From: Ancylostoma caninum
Taxonomy: Eukaryota; Nematoda; Chromadorea; Rhabditida; Ancylostomatidae
Length of the DNA: 64,000 nt
Direction: 5' to 3'
Assembly (NCBI GenBank): GCA_037903475.1
Contig: JBAJFG010000314.1
Location: forward strand, 1,240,001-1,304,000
Shown: positions 45,184-55,575 of the stretch, in pieces
Numbering within the stretch: position 1 is the first letter of the stretch
Layout of the letters: each line of letters begins with the position of its first letter
Program-made: the position numbers and the translations under genes
The notes under the pieces: model-generated
The model's database searches: none
Seen by the model: the letters and a program-made list of their open reading frames with translations, nothing else
Told to the model about the DNA's origin: nothing

Positions 45184-45485
45184 TAGTGGAGTCGTTTTGA
45201 CAGTGCGTTGTCCGCGGCAGCAGCCCTGCTGGCATTGGGGCACGCAGTGCGGTCGGTCAAGCAGTTGATACACGATGGATCCGGCTTCTTTGACGGGTTT
45301 TATCGTCTGTTCCCTTCCTCATTTGTTCTTAGAGCTGAGAAAGATCAATATAAGAGGAAACAAGCGATAAAACTGTTCAAAGATAGCAGATCAATCATAG
45401 GTCAACTTTTTGACCGACCGCGCTGCGTGCTCCAATGCCAGGGAGCCGCTGTCGCGGAAAACGCACTGTCAAAACGACTCCACTA
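45184..45485. mobile_element. TA-flanked MITE, family 2 (302 bp, ~85-bp TIRs)
   Basis: TAGTGGAGTCGTTTTGACAG at the left and its exact inverse at the right, with pairing of about 85 bases (further blocks GTGCGTT(G/T)TCCGCG and GCACGCAG(T/C)GCGGTCGGTC). TA flanks both sides, and the element splits an AC microsatellite. No coding capacity. Confidence 0.92.
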
Positions 45486-45960
45486 TACACACACAGAATA
45501 AGCCCGTTATTATAAGTCGTGATATTACTTTTTTGAAATACATAATCCGGACAGGTATTTTGGTTCCAGAACACGCCACAACGGAAGGTTACTGAGGGAA
45601 CAAGGTGGATAGTTTGGAAGGCTTCACTGGTTAAAATTTCCCACTAGAAAAATTAATGTTACGAACAATCTTAGCTTTTTCAATAAGAAATTCCATACCG
45701 TCTCATCCCGGAGCCCAAAAAGGGCCTTGAAGAATTAACAAAGTACGTCCTAATAGAAAAAATTTCCGCGAAAATGGAAAGACTGAGTTCATCATTCAGT
45801 ATAAAGGCATCTTGTAGGATTTTTACACGTGCACCACCATTTTCTCGAAAGAACGGAGTTAGTCTACTGATTGCAAATAATTACTCAAAGTTAGTTACCC
45901 TCTTTCGCGGGTAACTAACTTGAAATGCTCAGTACAGCTAGGCGAAGGTGCATAATTTAC

Positions 45961-46444
45961 CTTTATAAGGACCGGCTCGTAAGCTACAGATGCTCGGAAA
46001 GCATGTCCAGTTGTGGTTAACTGATATAAGGTGTGACTGTCCAGTAAGAAATTCTTCTCAATGACTTGTATGAAGACCGAAGGCACCTTTAACAACCATG
46101 TTTGGTCGAGTGACCAAGTTTGGAGAATGTAAATGGAGCAAACGTTTGGTTTTTCACAAAAATTTCACTTCTTTGGTCACCATCCCCATATGTAAGACGA
46201 GCGTAGAACCGATGTACAGTGGACTGCGTTGGTACAACAATACATAATTTGTCCTGGTCGAAGAATGCGATAGAAGACTCAGGATTAATGGTTGGCCGAG
46301 AGAAATCAAGACACGCTGCACCCTCAGTAGTAGACCGACACAGCGATCGCTCTTCTAGAAACAGCTTTTGCTCTACTGCGCGCCCAAACCCGAAGAGAAC
46401 ATCGATAAAAACTCTCGAAAAGAAATAGACGCATTTCGGAAAAT
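45961..46444 (-). CDS. Candidate host exons, unidentified protein
   Basis: Exon 46444-46158 follows acceptor CTTTCAG and includes QKLFLEERSLCRSTTEGAAC, KLCIVVPTQSTVHRFYARLT and YGDGDQRSEIF. A 71-base intron (GTGAAA...TTAAAG) leads in phase 0 to exon 46086-45961: VPSVFIQVIEKNFLLDSHTL, YQLTTTGHAFRASVAYEPVL, IK. It ends at a strong donor, AAG|GTAAAT. Composition and splice signals look genuine. The next exon is not seen in 45.5-45.9 kb, where the family 2 MITE lies. No family was recognised; the TTAAAG acceptor is unusual but resembles those used in smg-2. Confidence 0.5.
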
Positions 46445-46689
46445 CTGAAAGTGAAAATGTCAAGGATAAAAATTAATGATGAAATCGAAACCAACCAAGA
46501 CATATATTTTCGAGAATTTCAAACAATCCTTAAAAGGGAAAACCTAGGAATGTACTAAACCTTCATTTGAAGGCAGTTCGCTAGACAGCTATTACGAAAC
46601 ATACTAGATAGCCATTATAAAGCAGTGTAGAAGAACATAGAAACAATCTCCTAAGAACTAAGATTCCATGAATTTCAAATTGCAAACGG

Positions 46690-46945
46690 CGACGTTCAAT
46701 CCGCGATTCTACTGTGGGCATGTGCGGATCCAGCGTGTGACAAGTGCGGATCCACCGCGGAAACCAATGTTGTCGCGGGTGCACCGCGGAAACCAATGTT
46801 GTCGCGGATGCACCGCGGGCATATGCGAATCCACAGCGGGCATGTGTGCGCATGGTGCGGGGATGACGTCATACCCGATTGCCCACCGCGGCCACCTGCG
46901 GATCTACTGCGTACACCCGCGGATCCACCGCGGGCAGAAAGTTTA
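46690..46945 (+). repeat. GC-rich array of GCGGATCCACCGCGG units
   Basis: Includes two exact direct copies of GCACCGCGGAAACCAATGTT followed by GTCGCGG (~31-bp period), flanked by many GCGGATCCACCGCGGGCAT-like units. Open frames through it are compositional. Confidence 0.85.
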
Positions 46946-47540
46946 GGGTAGAAAAACGGATCTCGGCTCTTTTTGTACCTGAACTTTTATACCTTATCAC
47001 TTGGTCTAACAAAATAAGCAGAAAAGAATAAACAATTTGTTGTGGTCACTGCAGACCACATTGGTCACCTACGGTTATTATCAGCTATCCTAATCCATAA
47101 AAAAGTGCAGCAGCGCTGAGGGGCTACGCTGCTGCCCTATAGCGGTTCCGAAGACATTCTCTCACCTCCCCCCCCCCCCTTCAAGAGTTCAACGATTAAG
47201 AAGTTTCGGTGAAGGTGTAATCTGCTTTAGCCTAGATAGGGAGTAAATTAATGCGAGCGAAGCGAACTTCAGGGGAAGTCGGGAAGTGCGGCGTTAGCCG
47301 GACGGCCAGACTGGTATTGAATAGTGAGCCCAAGTCTTACAATCGAGCAAAATCCCCAACGACTTATTCTCAACGAAATCACTGCCACTCCGTCCATTTT
47401 ACTTCTTTTTCTTTGTCTTGAGTGTACTGGATACTTGGTGAGAACAACACCAACGAAGATGATCTTTTTATTAAGTATGAACAAGCAAATCTTTAATTTT
47501 GAACTTTGTTTCCAGTGCAACTGTTGATCAGAACTTCATT
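46946..47540. other. Unassigned, includes C-run and AATAAA
   Basis: A C-run lies at 47170-47178. On the minus strand AATAAA at 47472-47467 lies about 70 bases after the stop of the next feature. Confidence 0.4.
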
Positions 47541-47632
47541 TCAAATTGCTCTTGTGAGTTTGAGGCGGTATTTCACAAAATAGTAGCAGTCTTCATCATA
47601 CCACTTGTTGTTCAAAACCAAGTATTTTCCAC
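47541..47632 (-). CDS. Candidate terminal exon, unidentified gene
   Basis: After acceptor CTTTCCAG the frame reads GKYLVLNNKWYDEDCYYFVK then YRLKLTRAI-stop. An AATAAA follows about 70 bases downstream. It is aromatic- and acidic-rich, unlike repeat noise. The upstream exon was not found; GTGAAA inside it could also serve as a donor, which would link it to the 46.4-kb exons. Confidence 0.4.
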
Positions 47633-48269
47633 CTGGAAAGAACGTGCTTCATCAGTATGAATTCTCATTTGTTATGACTTATTTAATACAATTTTCAACG
47701 CGTAGCATTGGAGCGTGATAGAGCGCACTGGCGCGGCAGTAGTGATCACATAGGGGCTGTAAGCCCGTTATCGTCACTGTTCGTGTGTAAGTAAACTTTT
47801 GCTATCCCAAACGAGAGTCGAACAGCAGGGTTAACTTGGACAAGGACCGCCTATTCAAAGGTAAAGCAATGAAATCATGAAAAGTCGGGAAGTGGGATAC
47901 GCACTTCTTAACGGATAGGTTGCCATTTTCACGACCCATTTTGCTCTGGTGGGTAAAATTTAGAAGAAATATGAGAGTGGGATAAATTTGACATCAGTCA
48001 TATTAGCAATAACATAAACGACTGAAATATTGGAGGGTAGAAATGTGCGTGTCATTTCTGCACCACAGAGAATTTCTTAGTAGAGATTTGTCTGAACATT
48101 ATACGTGTCCCCCTCCCCTCGTTTGCTTTTCTTTCCTTTCTTGCACGCCAAAATACGTAGGCTTGATTTAGATTGTCGTACCCCTACTTTACCCTGGGTG
48201 AAGATGGAGGTGGGTGGCATCCCTCAGTGAGAACCTTGCATCCTTCTCTGGACTGCACCGCTTCCTTCT
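47633..48269. other. Unassigned
   Basis: No supported gene or repeat. Confidence 0.3.
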
Positions 48270-48845
48270 CCAAACCCCAAAAACAAGTTGTCGGCCCAGC
48301 TTTGCCCAAAAACAACTTACAAACAAGCTTTTAATTAGCAAATCGTTGTCGACCAGTTTGACGTCATCATGTCACCCAAAACCAAGTTGTCGACCAGCTT
48401 TTCCAAAAAGCAACTTGCAAACAAGCTTTTGGCGGAAAAAGTTGTTGACAACCTTTTAGATGAACAACCTTTCGACGAGAAAGAGAGTCATATTCGCATA
48501 CCCGCGTAGCATGCGATGCAACCATTGAGGACACCGGCATTGGTTGCTATGGTACAGTTCTAGGAAAGTATTTGCTTCCTAGTGAAGGACGATTGTGCAA
48601 ACCTCTACATCCACAAGGTCTTACCTTGGGCAATTTTGTAATGTAGAGCTAACAGATTGTCAGTGAAGAACGGGTCAAGAACAAGTTCATACGGTCGACC
48701 ACCTGTCGGCAAGGGAGAGGAAAAACAAGTTGTCGACAAGGAATCGCAACACCAAGTTGTCGACAAGCTTTTGGAAAAGCAAGTTTCAGATGCGATCAAA
48801 TACTTGCTCGTCAAATGCTTGTCGACAAGTTGTTTTTGAGGTTCT
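48270..48845. repeat. CAAGTTGTCGAC repeat element with inverted ends
   Basis: Starts near CCAAAAACAAGTTGTCGGCC and ends near GCTTGTCGACAAGTTGTTTTTGAGG, an inverse. Inside, CAAGTTGTCGACCAGCTTTTCC, AAAAGCAACTTGCAAACAAGC and similar units repeat. A ~100-bp direct duplication covers 48280-48460. The repeat core GTTGTCGAC is itself palindromic. Confidence 0.7.
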
Positions 48846-48976
48846 GGGTTTTACCTTTTCTTTCTGAACCATACTCATCCGTGTGTTGTCCTTTACATGG
48901 CTCGATAAACATTGACAAATAAACACCAAGAATTGTTTGAATGTTTTCTTGTCTTGAAACCTCGGCATTTCAACTA

Positions 48977-50063
48977 TTATATGTGATTCTTGTGCCTTTG
49001 AGGTTTTGCAGGTGGAAAATTTTATTAGCGGCCTGACGTTTCGGCTCTATCGCCGTCCTCAGAGGCCTGCAAAGAGGTTTGGCTTGAAAAATCTGGCATC
49101 TAAACCGCCAAGCACCTCTCCATCCTGTGCTAGAATCTCAATATCATTTCAAGCACAGAATGCAGAAACCACGCAGTACCGAAAACGTAGCTCACCCGCT
49201 CTTCCACCGGTAGTGCAGATGTTGCCGCACTTCACTGCCGAACTTTAAGAGTGAGTATTGCCATGTATAGACACGAATGATGATAAGCAGTACGCAAGAT
49301 CTATACAGGCAGAATCAGGCAGTTCATAGCTCACAAAGTGGCACGAATGGCATGAACTTATTTGTTATCGAGAGACACTCATTTTTGTTGTTCATTGGAG
49401 GATTTCGCACCGAGATCCAAAATGCCTCCAATGTCTTCCTGGCTGATATATCCGTTTCGTGAGTCAAAATTGTGCACTTTACATCAAAGTCGTTTTTGCG
49501 ATGAGATTCGTTTCTGTGCCTCCCAAGCGGTGTTATTAAGCTTCCACGCCGTTTGCCCGCCACGTGTTCTCTGATCCTCACCCCCAAGGCCCTTCCTGTC
49601 TCTCCAATGTAAGTTGCGTTGCACATTAAGCATTCTATCTGGTAAATAACTCCCGTTCGTGCGCAGTCGCCTATTCTACCGTAAAGACAGACTACACACC
49701 ATTTACAGATGCAGTGCCTATGGTAGAGTCGTTTTCGAACAAGCTGACTTTTTTTGTTTTTATTGGGAATATTTACCAGTCTTATGTATAGTCGTATATT
49801 TACTAGTCTTATCATTATGTAACTGTACTTAAACAATACAGCGCCGAACAGCGGAACTTATGCTGCCAGAGATGAATGGAAGGCAAAGTGTCAGTTTATT
49901 CTGTCGCAAGATATCGTCGCACTCAACATGAGACCTGCTATTACGCGGGAGCACTGTATAACCATTAGCGACAGCAATTCCCGACGCAAGAGTGCGAAAC
50001 GTCAGGCCGATAATAAAATGTTCCACCTACAAAACCTCTAAGGCACAAGAATCACATATAACA
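48977..50063 (-). mobile_element. Penelope-like element 2, reverse transcriptase deleted
   Basis: Terminal inverted copies of about 66 bases (48977-49043 and 49998-50063), including ATATGTGATTCTTGTGCCTT and GGCCTGACGTTTCG. The only coding sequence is the endonuclease end. The 3' hairpin string resembles that of Penelope-like element 1 (gccgaaacgt...aataaaat). Confidence 0.85.
49324..50026 (-). pseudogene. Penelope-like GIY-YIG endonuclease, element 2
   Basis: The RT tail SGIAVANGYTVL and linker NKLTLCLPFISGSISSAVRR are followed, after a frame break near 49830, by CICKWCVVCLYG, IECLMCNATYIGETGRALGV, RIREHVAGKRRGSL and ISARKTLEAFWISVRNPPMN. Zinc-type Cys pairs and the YIG and Glu regions are all present. 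Similar organisation to 16895-17464 but clearly diverged. The RT core is absent. Confidence 0.88.
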
Positions 50064-50131
50064 CCAAGAATTATTCATTTTGTTGAGATGTAAACAACTA
50101 TGGCTCTTCCAAGCGACGGAAAGTGGAGCAA
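50064..50131. other. Spacer
   Basis: Short flank between the Penelope element and a GC-rich repeat. Confidence 0.3.
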
Positions 50132-50295
50132 AATACTTCTCAGGCGCTTTCAGCGGACGGCGCGGGCATCCAATACAGGACGGCCCGCGCAAGGGATGAG
50201 CATTGGGCAGCACTTGGGTGCGCGGACCGTCCGCTCTTACCTGCCAGCGGACCAGCCGCGCACCCATTACAGGACCATCCGCGCGCATCTTTGAG
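50132..50295. repeat. GC-rich repeat, family with 51797-51950
   Basis: Begins CTCAGGCGCTTTCAGCGGAC and is full of GCGGACCxxCCGCGC blocks in both directions. The same start occurs inverted at 51950 (GTCCGCTGAAAGTGCCTGAG). Confidence 0.7.
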
Positions 50296-50995
50296 GATCG
50301 TTGGATAGATAGCTCGGTTCTATACCATTTTTTCACTTAGTATTTCAAACAAGTAAGCTTATAACATCGCGAATGTTATAATATATATTTATTCAAAGCT
50401 TCCTTCAAATACAGTTTGGTTTCAAACGAGGTAGAAACAAGGACACAAATTAACAAGTGACTTCAAAGACAATTCGAATACAAATTCTCCTTTCAATACA
50501 GTTTTGTTTCAACAGAAGCAAAAACAATGAAACAAACGCAAAAAAAGTGACTCCAAGAACTATGCGAATACAGACGTCAACCGGTGCATGATACTCGTAG
50601 ATGACCACGTAGACAATAAAATGTAATGTACAGAGGACAGAAACTTAATGACAATCCGGGAGAACATCTGCTCCGACATTATTCAGTGCCATATACATCA
50701 AAGTATTTGTATTTTCGAATATGTATCTGCTCCCATACTACACTAATTCGCTAATCTCCGAACCAAACCCAATCAAATAGCAATTTTAGGGGAAGTAAGT
50801 CATTTGAGTGACTTTGTTTTCCTGCTAAACAGGACCTGACTAATACTTAAGAAGTATGCATAAATTTCACAAGCTGTCCTGGGTACATTCGGAACAGATG
50901 TCCCCCCAAACTGTCATTACCTTTCTATTGCAAAGAGGTGCAAAACGAGAAATAGGAGAAATACAAATTTTTTCCACGGTGGAAAACGGAAAATT
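50296..50995. other. Unassigned, A/T-rich
   Basis: Weak direct similarity between 'cttcaaatacagtttggtttcaaacgag...acaaa' (50402) and 'ctttcaatacagttttgtttcaacag' (50490), about 90 bases apart. No ORF. Confidence 0.4.
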
Positions 50996-51687
50996 TTAAT
51001 AATGGAATTCCAACTCATTTTCGAACTCGTCGTCGGTGATCCTATTTTCGTCGTCCGATGGATTCCTTGGGGCAGCTTTTGACTGGCGCTGGAAAAGGCA
51101 ATTTGTAGAAAAGAAATAGAAGAGCTCAGGAAACGTTCTATGGGAAGAATAAGGATAAGGCCAATTAGACGAATATGAATGAGAAAACTGCACTCACATT
51201 ATTGGGAATCCATCTGAATCCACTTCCACTATCGCAGTAGGTATAACCGCGAATGTCTTTCCTTAACAAGAGAGACTATTGATGTAATTAGTGAAACAGT
51301 AGTATTAAGAACTTACAAAGCTCTCTGTAATGCCTTGAACAGCTTCGCCTTCCATTTGAGTCGGTCCCGTACGAGGATTTTGCGCATTTTTTCACGTTGT
51401 TGGTCGTTGTCTCCCAGACTGATGAAGAATCTTAAAAACATACCACAAATATAACAAAACCTACTCCTTCAATTCATGAGGAAACAATGATCACCGCGTA
51501 TTCTGACAGATTCTGACAGAACTGAGCATTGAAAAGGAAGAAAAGCAAGAAAAGTTTGAAAACAAAAACATGTGCTCATTGGCACACCACGGACTTCACA
51601 ATTCTCAGTCAGGGACTTACAATAGTATAGTGACATTGCCGACAAAGCACCCAAAACAAGGAGGAGTACAGCAACGATCATTAACAT
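50996..51687 (-). CDS. Candidate host gene, small membrane protein-like
   Basis: Exons on the minus strand: 51687-51621 starts MLMIVAVLLLVLGALSAMSL (one hydrophobic segment) and ends at GTAAGT. 51430-51317 reads GDNDQQREKMRKILVRDRLK, WKAKLFKALQRA and ends at GTAAGTT. 51261-51198 reads KDIRGYTYCDSGSGFRWIPN and ends at GTGAGTG. 51088-50996 reads RQSKAAPRNPSDDENRITDD and ends ELEFHY-stop. The last three exons join in phase (2, 0). The first-to-second junction leaves a phase gap, so a small exon may be missing. Two acceptors are TTAAG. I do not recognise the family; function unknown. Confidence 0.55.
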
Positions 51688-51796
51688 AACGTCGCCAAAT
51701 CAGTACTTACGAATTCGCACCCTTTCCAGCTCTAAATTATCGAAATGAACAAGTTTGTGCAATAGCCCGTCCCTGATCCTTCACATTTCACGCCAG

Positions 51797-51950
51797 AACT
51801 AAGGTGCGCGGATGGCCCGCTTGAAAAACTGGTTCGCGGATGGTCCGCTGCAAAGCCCCGCCCACTTTTATGGCCCTGTGCCCAATATGGAGCCGTCAGC
51901 GACCAAAGTTTTGGCACGCGACTCGTCCGCTGAAAGTGCCTGAGTTGTCA
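51797..51950. repeat. GC-rich repeat, inverted relative to 50132
   Basis: Contains GTGCGCGGATGGCCCGCTTG and GCGGATGGTCCGCTG and ends with GTCCGCTGAAAGTGCCTGAG. Confidence 0.65.
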
Positions 51951-52874
51951 CTCAAGGTACAAACGTAAAACTGCACACTTTCCATGCATAACTTACAATC
52001 AATAATAGCTATAATAAATGCTATAGCTGTCTTGCTTTTCATGCTTACGAATGGCTAGAGAGTTTCATTTATATTGATGTACATAAGGCAAAGTATCGAC
52101 TCATGGTAGCGTAAAACGGAAAATAATGGGAAAATGTTGCGGTCAGACCTGGCATAGGGTTTCTGCATCGAGTACACAGAAAGCAATCATGATGGAAGGG
52201 TTTCCCATCGACGGAAAGGTATTCTTCATAAACTGCTCTGCCGCAGCCTAAATCTTCTCTTTCAGGTGCCTAGGGAGTCATCGATAAGAAGCAATCAATA
52301 CCTTCACATTTAGGACTGACATCATCAAGATGGCAATCAAAACACACCACGTTGTTGCCTGAGACGTAGTACTCCATATTGGGCAGAGGGCCCTAAGTGC
52401 TCAAGTTCATGCAATGACAAGACAATCTACTCCTTCAAGCGCAAGAGAAATTGCCGAGTTTCAACTCAAAACAGCATTACCTTGCACTCTGTACACCAGA
52501 AATGCTGCCTGTGCCATAGCCTTCCGGCTGCGAAGACAATTTCTCCCTAAACAGATAATCCGTCATGTTCGTTGTCACAAATAGTGTCGGACCTCATAAT
52601 TTCTCACGCGAAGTGCATCTTCTCGTTTAACGATTAAGTTGCAAGTTCCGCATCGTGAGATCCATTTCGGAGGGCTCTTCGATTGCGGCTAAATAGGAGC
52701 TATAACTCCGCTGCTAACAAGCGTGGGACACAGGAATACTTTCGTCAGTTTCACTATTTACTAGGTGCATATCGCCTTACGCATCCTACGACCATGATCC
52801 GAACTTCGATTCTGGAAGATCCGAATCTGTTCTCTTTAAATATGAATTATGCCTATTTTTGGTGAAGATGCACG
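51951..52874. other. Unassigned
   Basis: No recognisable gene, repeat or splice-consistent exon chain. Confidence 0.3.
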
Positions 52875-52876
52875 TA

Positions 52877-53810
52877 CAGGGTGCGTGAAAAATATTGACC
52901 GCTTGAAATGGCTCGTGAAATCCTCAGTATTTCGCATAAATGTGACGAGTTTCTTCATAGCATACAGAAAACAATATGGCGAACAATATGAGACTATGTC
53001 CGTCTAATTTTATCTTCACTCTCGAGAGCAGCTCTGTGGAAAACACAAGGAAAGACATAAGTGATGCGCCGTAGGGACCGTCGTGGATTTCATCCTTTGT
53101 TTCTTCTGAACGATCCACACGCGACTCCGTACTGCGGTACGGTGTAGCACATGCATGTTCCTTCACAGTGCACACGTGGTACGATCCAACGATTTGAAAC
53201 TGGAGAAGTAACGTGGGCAGTAACTTGGAACTGAATGGCTCGAGAATGGTTTCTAATGCAACACTTCTTCGCTGTCTTTACGTTGTGAGCAAGAGAAAAA
53301 TCTTCTCAGAAAAGGAACGGCCCACTTGTAGACCTATAATTGATCCTACGAACAGTTTGCTTCCGCTGAGTACCGGCCACATGCTGATTTTGGCGCTAAA
53401 ACCATAGATAATGATAGGAATCTATTCTGCGCCTTTAACGAATACGGAAACAAAGTCGAATCACCGCACAGACAGGGGTAGCTGACACTTTTCATTAGTG
53501 GATTTGTGGGTGGCTTAGCGTATACTATTTCTTAGCACTGTTCAATTCCACAAAAGCTTCTCAGAAAAAAAAACTCTGAATCAAGTCAAAGATGACTATC
53601 TGCAACGCCGTAGTGAAGTCTTCTCCCGTCTTGTCTGTTGACAACTGGCAAAAATCGAGATAAAGCGGATTGAATAAATGTATATCTTAGTTTCACATTG
53701 TTGTTGAGATTATAGGCAACAGAACGGTTACATTTGGTCTTCTATACAATTTCGATTTTCTATGTAACTCGTGTGTCATAAAAGGCGGTCAATACTTTTC
53801 ACGCACCCTG
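52877..53810. mobile_element. TA-flanked TIR element (934 bp)
   Basis: Inverted ends CAGGGTGCGTGAAAAATATT + GACCGC and the inverse at the right (one base shorter in the A-run), with TA on both sides. The first seven bases (CAGGGTG) match the 23746 element. No transposase was recognised, so it is probably non-autonomous. Confidence 0.88.
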
Positions 53811-54071
53811 TATAAGCGCTGAGATTACCATATAAGATGGGTCCGTGGCATAGTAGTTAGTTTCTCATTCTTAGGGCAAGCATTCATTGTTTCGGGTCCC
53901 ATTAAAGAATAAAATACGAATTCACCCCCCCCCCCCTTCATATATGAATTCAGCTGCGGAGGTACGGTCGGAAACAGATTTCTGAAACCTGCAATCGGAG
54001 TGAATTCGTAACTCTGAGGATTGGTTCTTTTTAGACTGTCCTCATTGCCAGAAACTCTTATGTTTCAACTA

Positions 54072-55293
54072 TTAGGCTGTTAGGAAAGTTACCGCGATTT
54101 TCGGAAGTGTGCCTTTTTCAACCCCACGCTGCATTGCAGTGACCTGTCTTTGGCATATGTAAGGAGGTCAGATGTTTGCAAGTTTATTATTATCATCCAC
54201 GGCAAACTCCTGCACAACCCCTACCAGGAAGGTGGATTTTTTCAGAACAGTACATTTGCGTTCTTTTAGAGTACGAATTCAAATCCGGTGAATCAGCAGC
54301 CGCATCCAGTTGTATTTGAAGAAGGTACAGTGTCCAAATGTCCTGCATAAAATTGGTCCAGGCGCCTTCGTGTTGGCGACTTTAACCTCAATCTTTCCGT
54401 ATTGTCGAGGCGCGCATCCGGAGTCGACAATGGTCGATTGCCGCAGCTGATGGATTCAGATCCACGGGATCCACGGGAACAATATTCAGACTCACAATGT
54501 GTGGAAGGACACAACTCTTGGGTGTTAAATTTCTCATCATCGTCGATCACCTGTGTCATTCGGGCAAGGTATAAAAGTTATCACAGTGAGTGATCACGAT
54601 CTGATCTGACCGAACGCGATCTCTAGCGATGTGGCGAAGTGGCTATTGAATTGCCATCGCACAGGATCATTAGAAACTAGTTGAAGCCCATCTTCACAGG
54701 TGATGGACTTCAACTAGTTGTAGGTCAACATCAAGCGCTGCCCCCCTTGGGATGACAAGGGCGAGCAGCATGAGCCGCAGCAAAAGGCAGGTCTTCACCC
54801 ACTGAAGGTTCTGGTCACTGTTTGGTGTGACTGCAAAGGCATCATTCACTGCGAAGTACTGCCACTCTACATTGCCCTCACGGCAAACCAGTACTGTCAG
54901 TGGCTGGATAGAATGGCTGCAAAAATCGCAGGAAAGGGTCCAAATTACGGTACGATCCGATTTCTGCACGACAATGCTCGTCCGTTCATTGTAAAAGTGC
55001 AAGTACAGGCCAGACCTTGCGCCAAAAGATTACCAACTTCTCCTGGCTCTCTCTAACGTCTAGCGAGGGAAAGCGTTCGATGATGAACATGAATGGCTCT
55101 CTAGTCGGGCAATTTTTTTCGAGTCAATGCCAATAGAGTTCTATGCCGAAAGCATCAAAACGCTTCCCAAAAATTGGCGAAGAGTGATAGAACGTGTTGG
55201 TGATTTATTCATTTATTAATGTGGTTCCCTGTTTTTGGAAAGCCAAGAAAATGTGCTGTTCCAAAAACCGCGAGAACTTTCCCGACAACCTAA
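54072..55293 (+). mobile_element. mariner element 2 (1,222 bp), decayed
   Basis: TA on both sides. Ends TTAGGCTGTTAGGAAAGTTA and the inverse of TTAGGTTGTCGGGAAAGTTC. Contains a full-length but heavily frameshifted transposase. Confidence 0.9.
54225..55215 (+). pseudogene. mariner 2 transposase relic
   Basis: The plus strand over several frames reads EYEFKSGE-like EFKSGESAAAS, EGTVSKCPA, RRLRVGDFNLNLSVLSRRAS and GVDNGRLPQLMDSDP (DNA-binding half). Then HPLKVLVTVWCDCKGIIHCE, FLHDNARPFIVKVQ (second catalytic Asp), and the end FYAESIKTLPKNWRRVIERV with GDLF. The first DEKW motif and the third Asp region are not legible. It is a different family from mariner 1. Confidence 0.82.
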
Positions 55294-55399
55294 TACTTTT
55301 CACTAATTTAATACCAGTCTGATCGTCCCCTGAAGTCGCACTCTCAGGCTTCTTTTGGGCTTGCTTCGATCCCTCGCATGCGCGTATATGTTCCTCTCT

Positions 55400-55575
55400 A
55401 CTGATCGTGAGCATCGGCACATCACTCTCGCAGATGTGGATCAGTCTAGCGGCATTGTCCCCATATTTGAACTCCGACGCATCACTCTCGCAGATGTGGA
55501 CCCGTTGAGCGACACCTTCCCCTTTACTGAACGCCGGCGCACTGCTTTCGCAGATGTGGTCCACGTCCATATAAG
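55400..55575 (+). repeat. Minisatellite E, 60-bp unit, three copies
   Basis: Units GCATCACTCTCGCAGATGTG + GA(T/C)C(A/C)GT..., spaced exactly 60 bases. The minus strand reads VHICESDASEFKYGDNAARL-type 20-residue repeats. It shares the 'cgccggcgcac...tgtggacccgt' core with arrays A-C. Confidence 0.8.

Noticed and set aside
54694..55002. 102-residue minus-strand frame
   Set aside because: Antisense shadow of the mariner 2 transposase.
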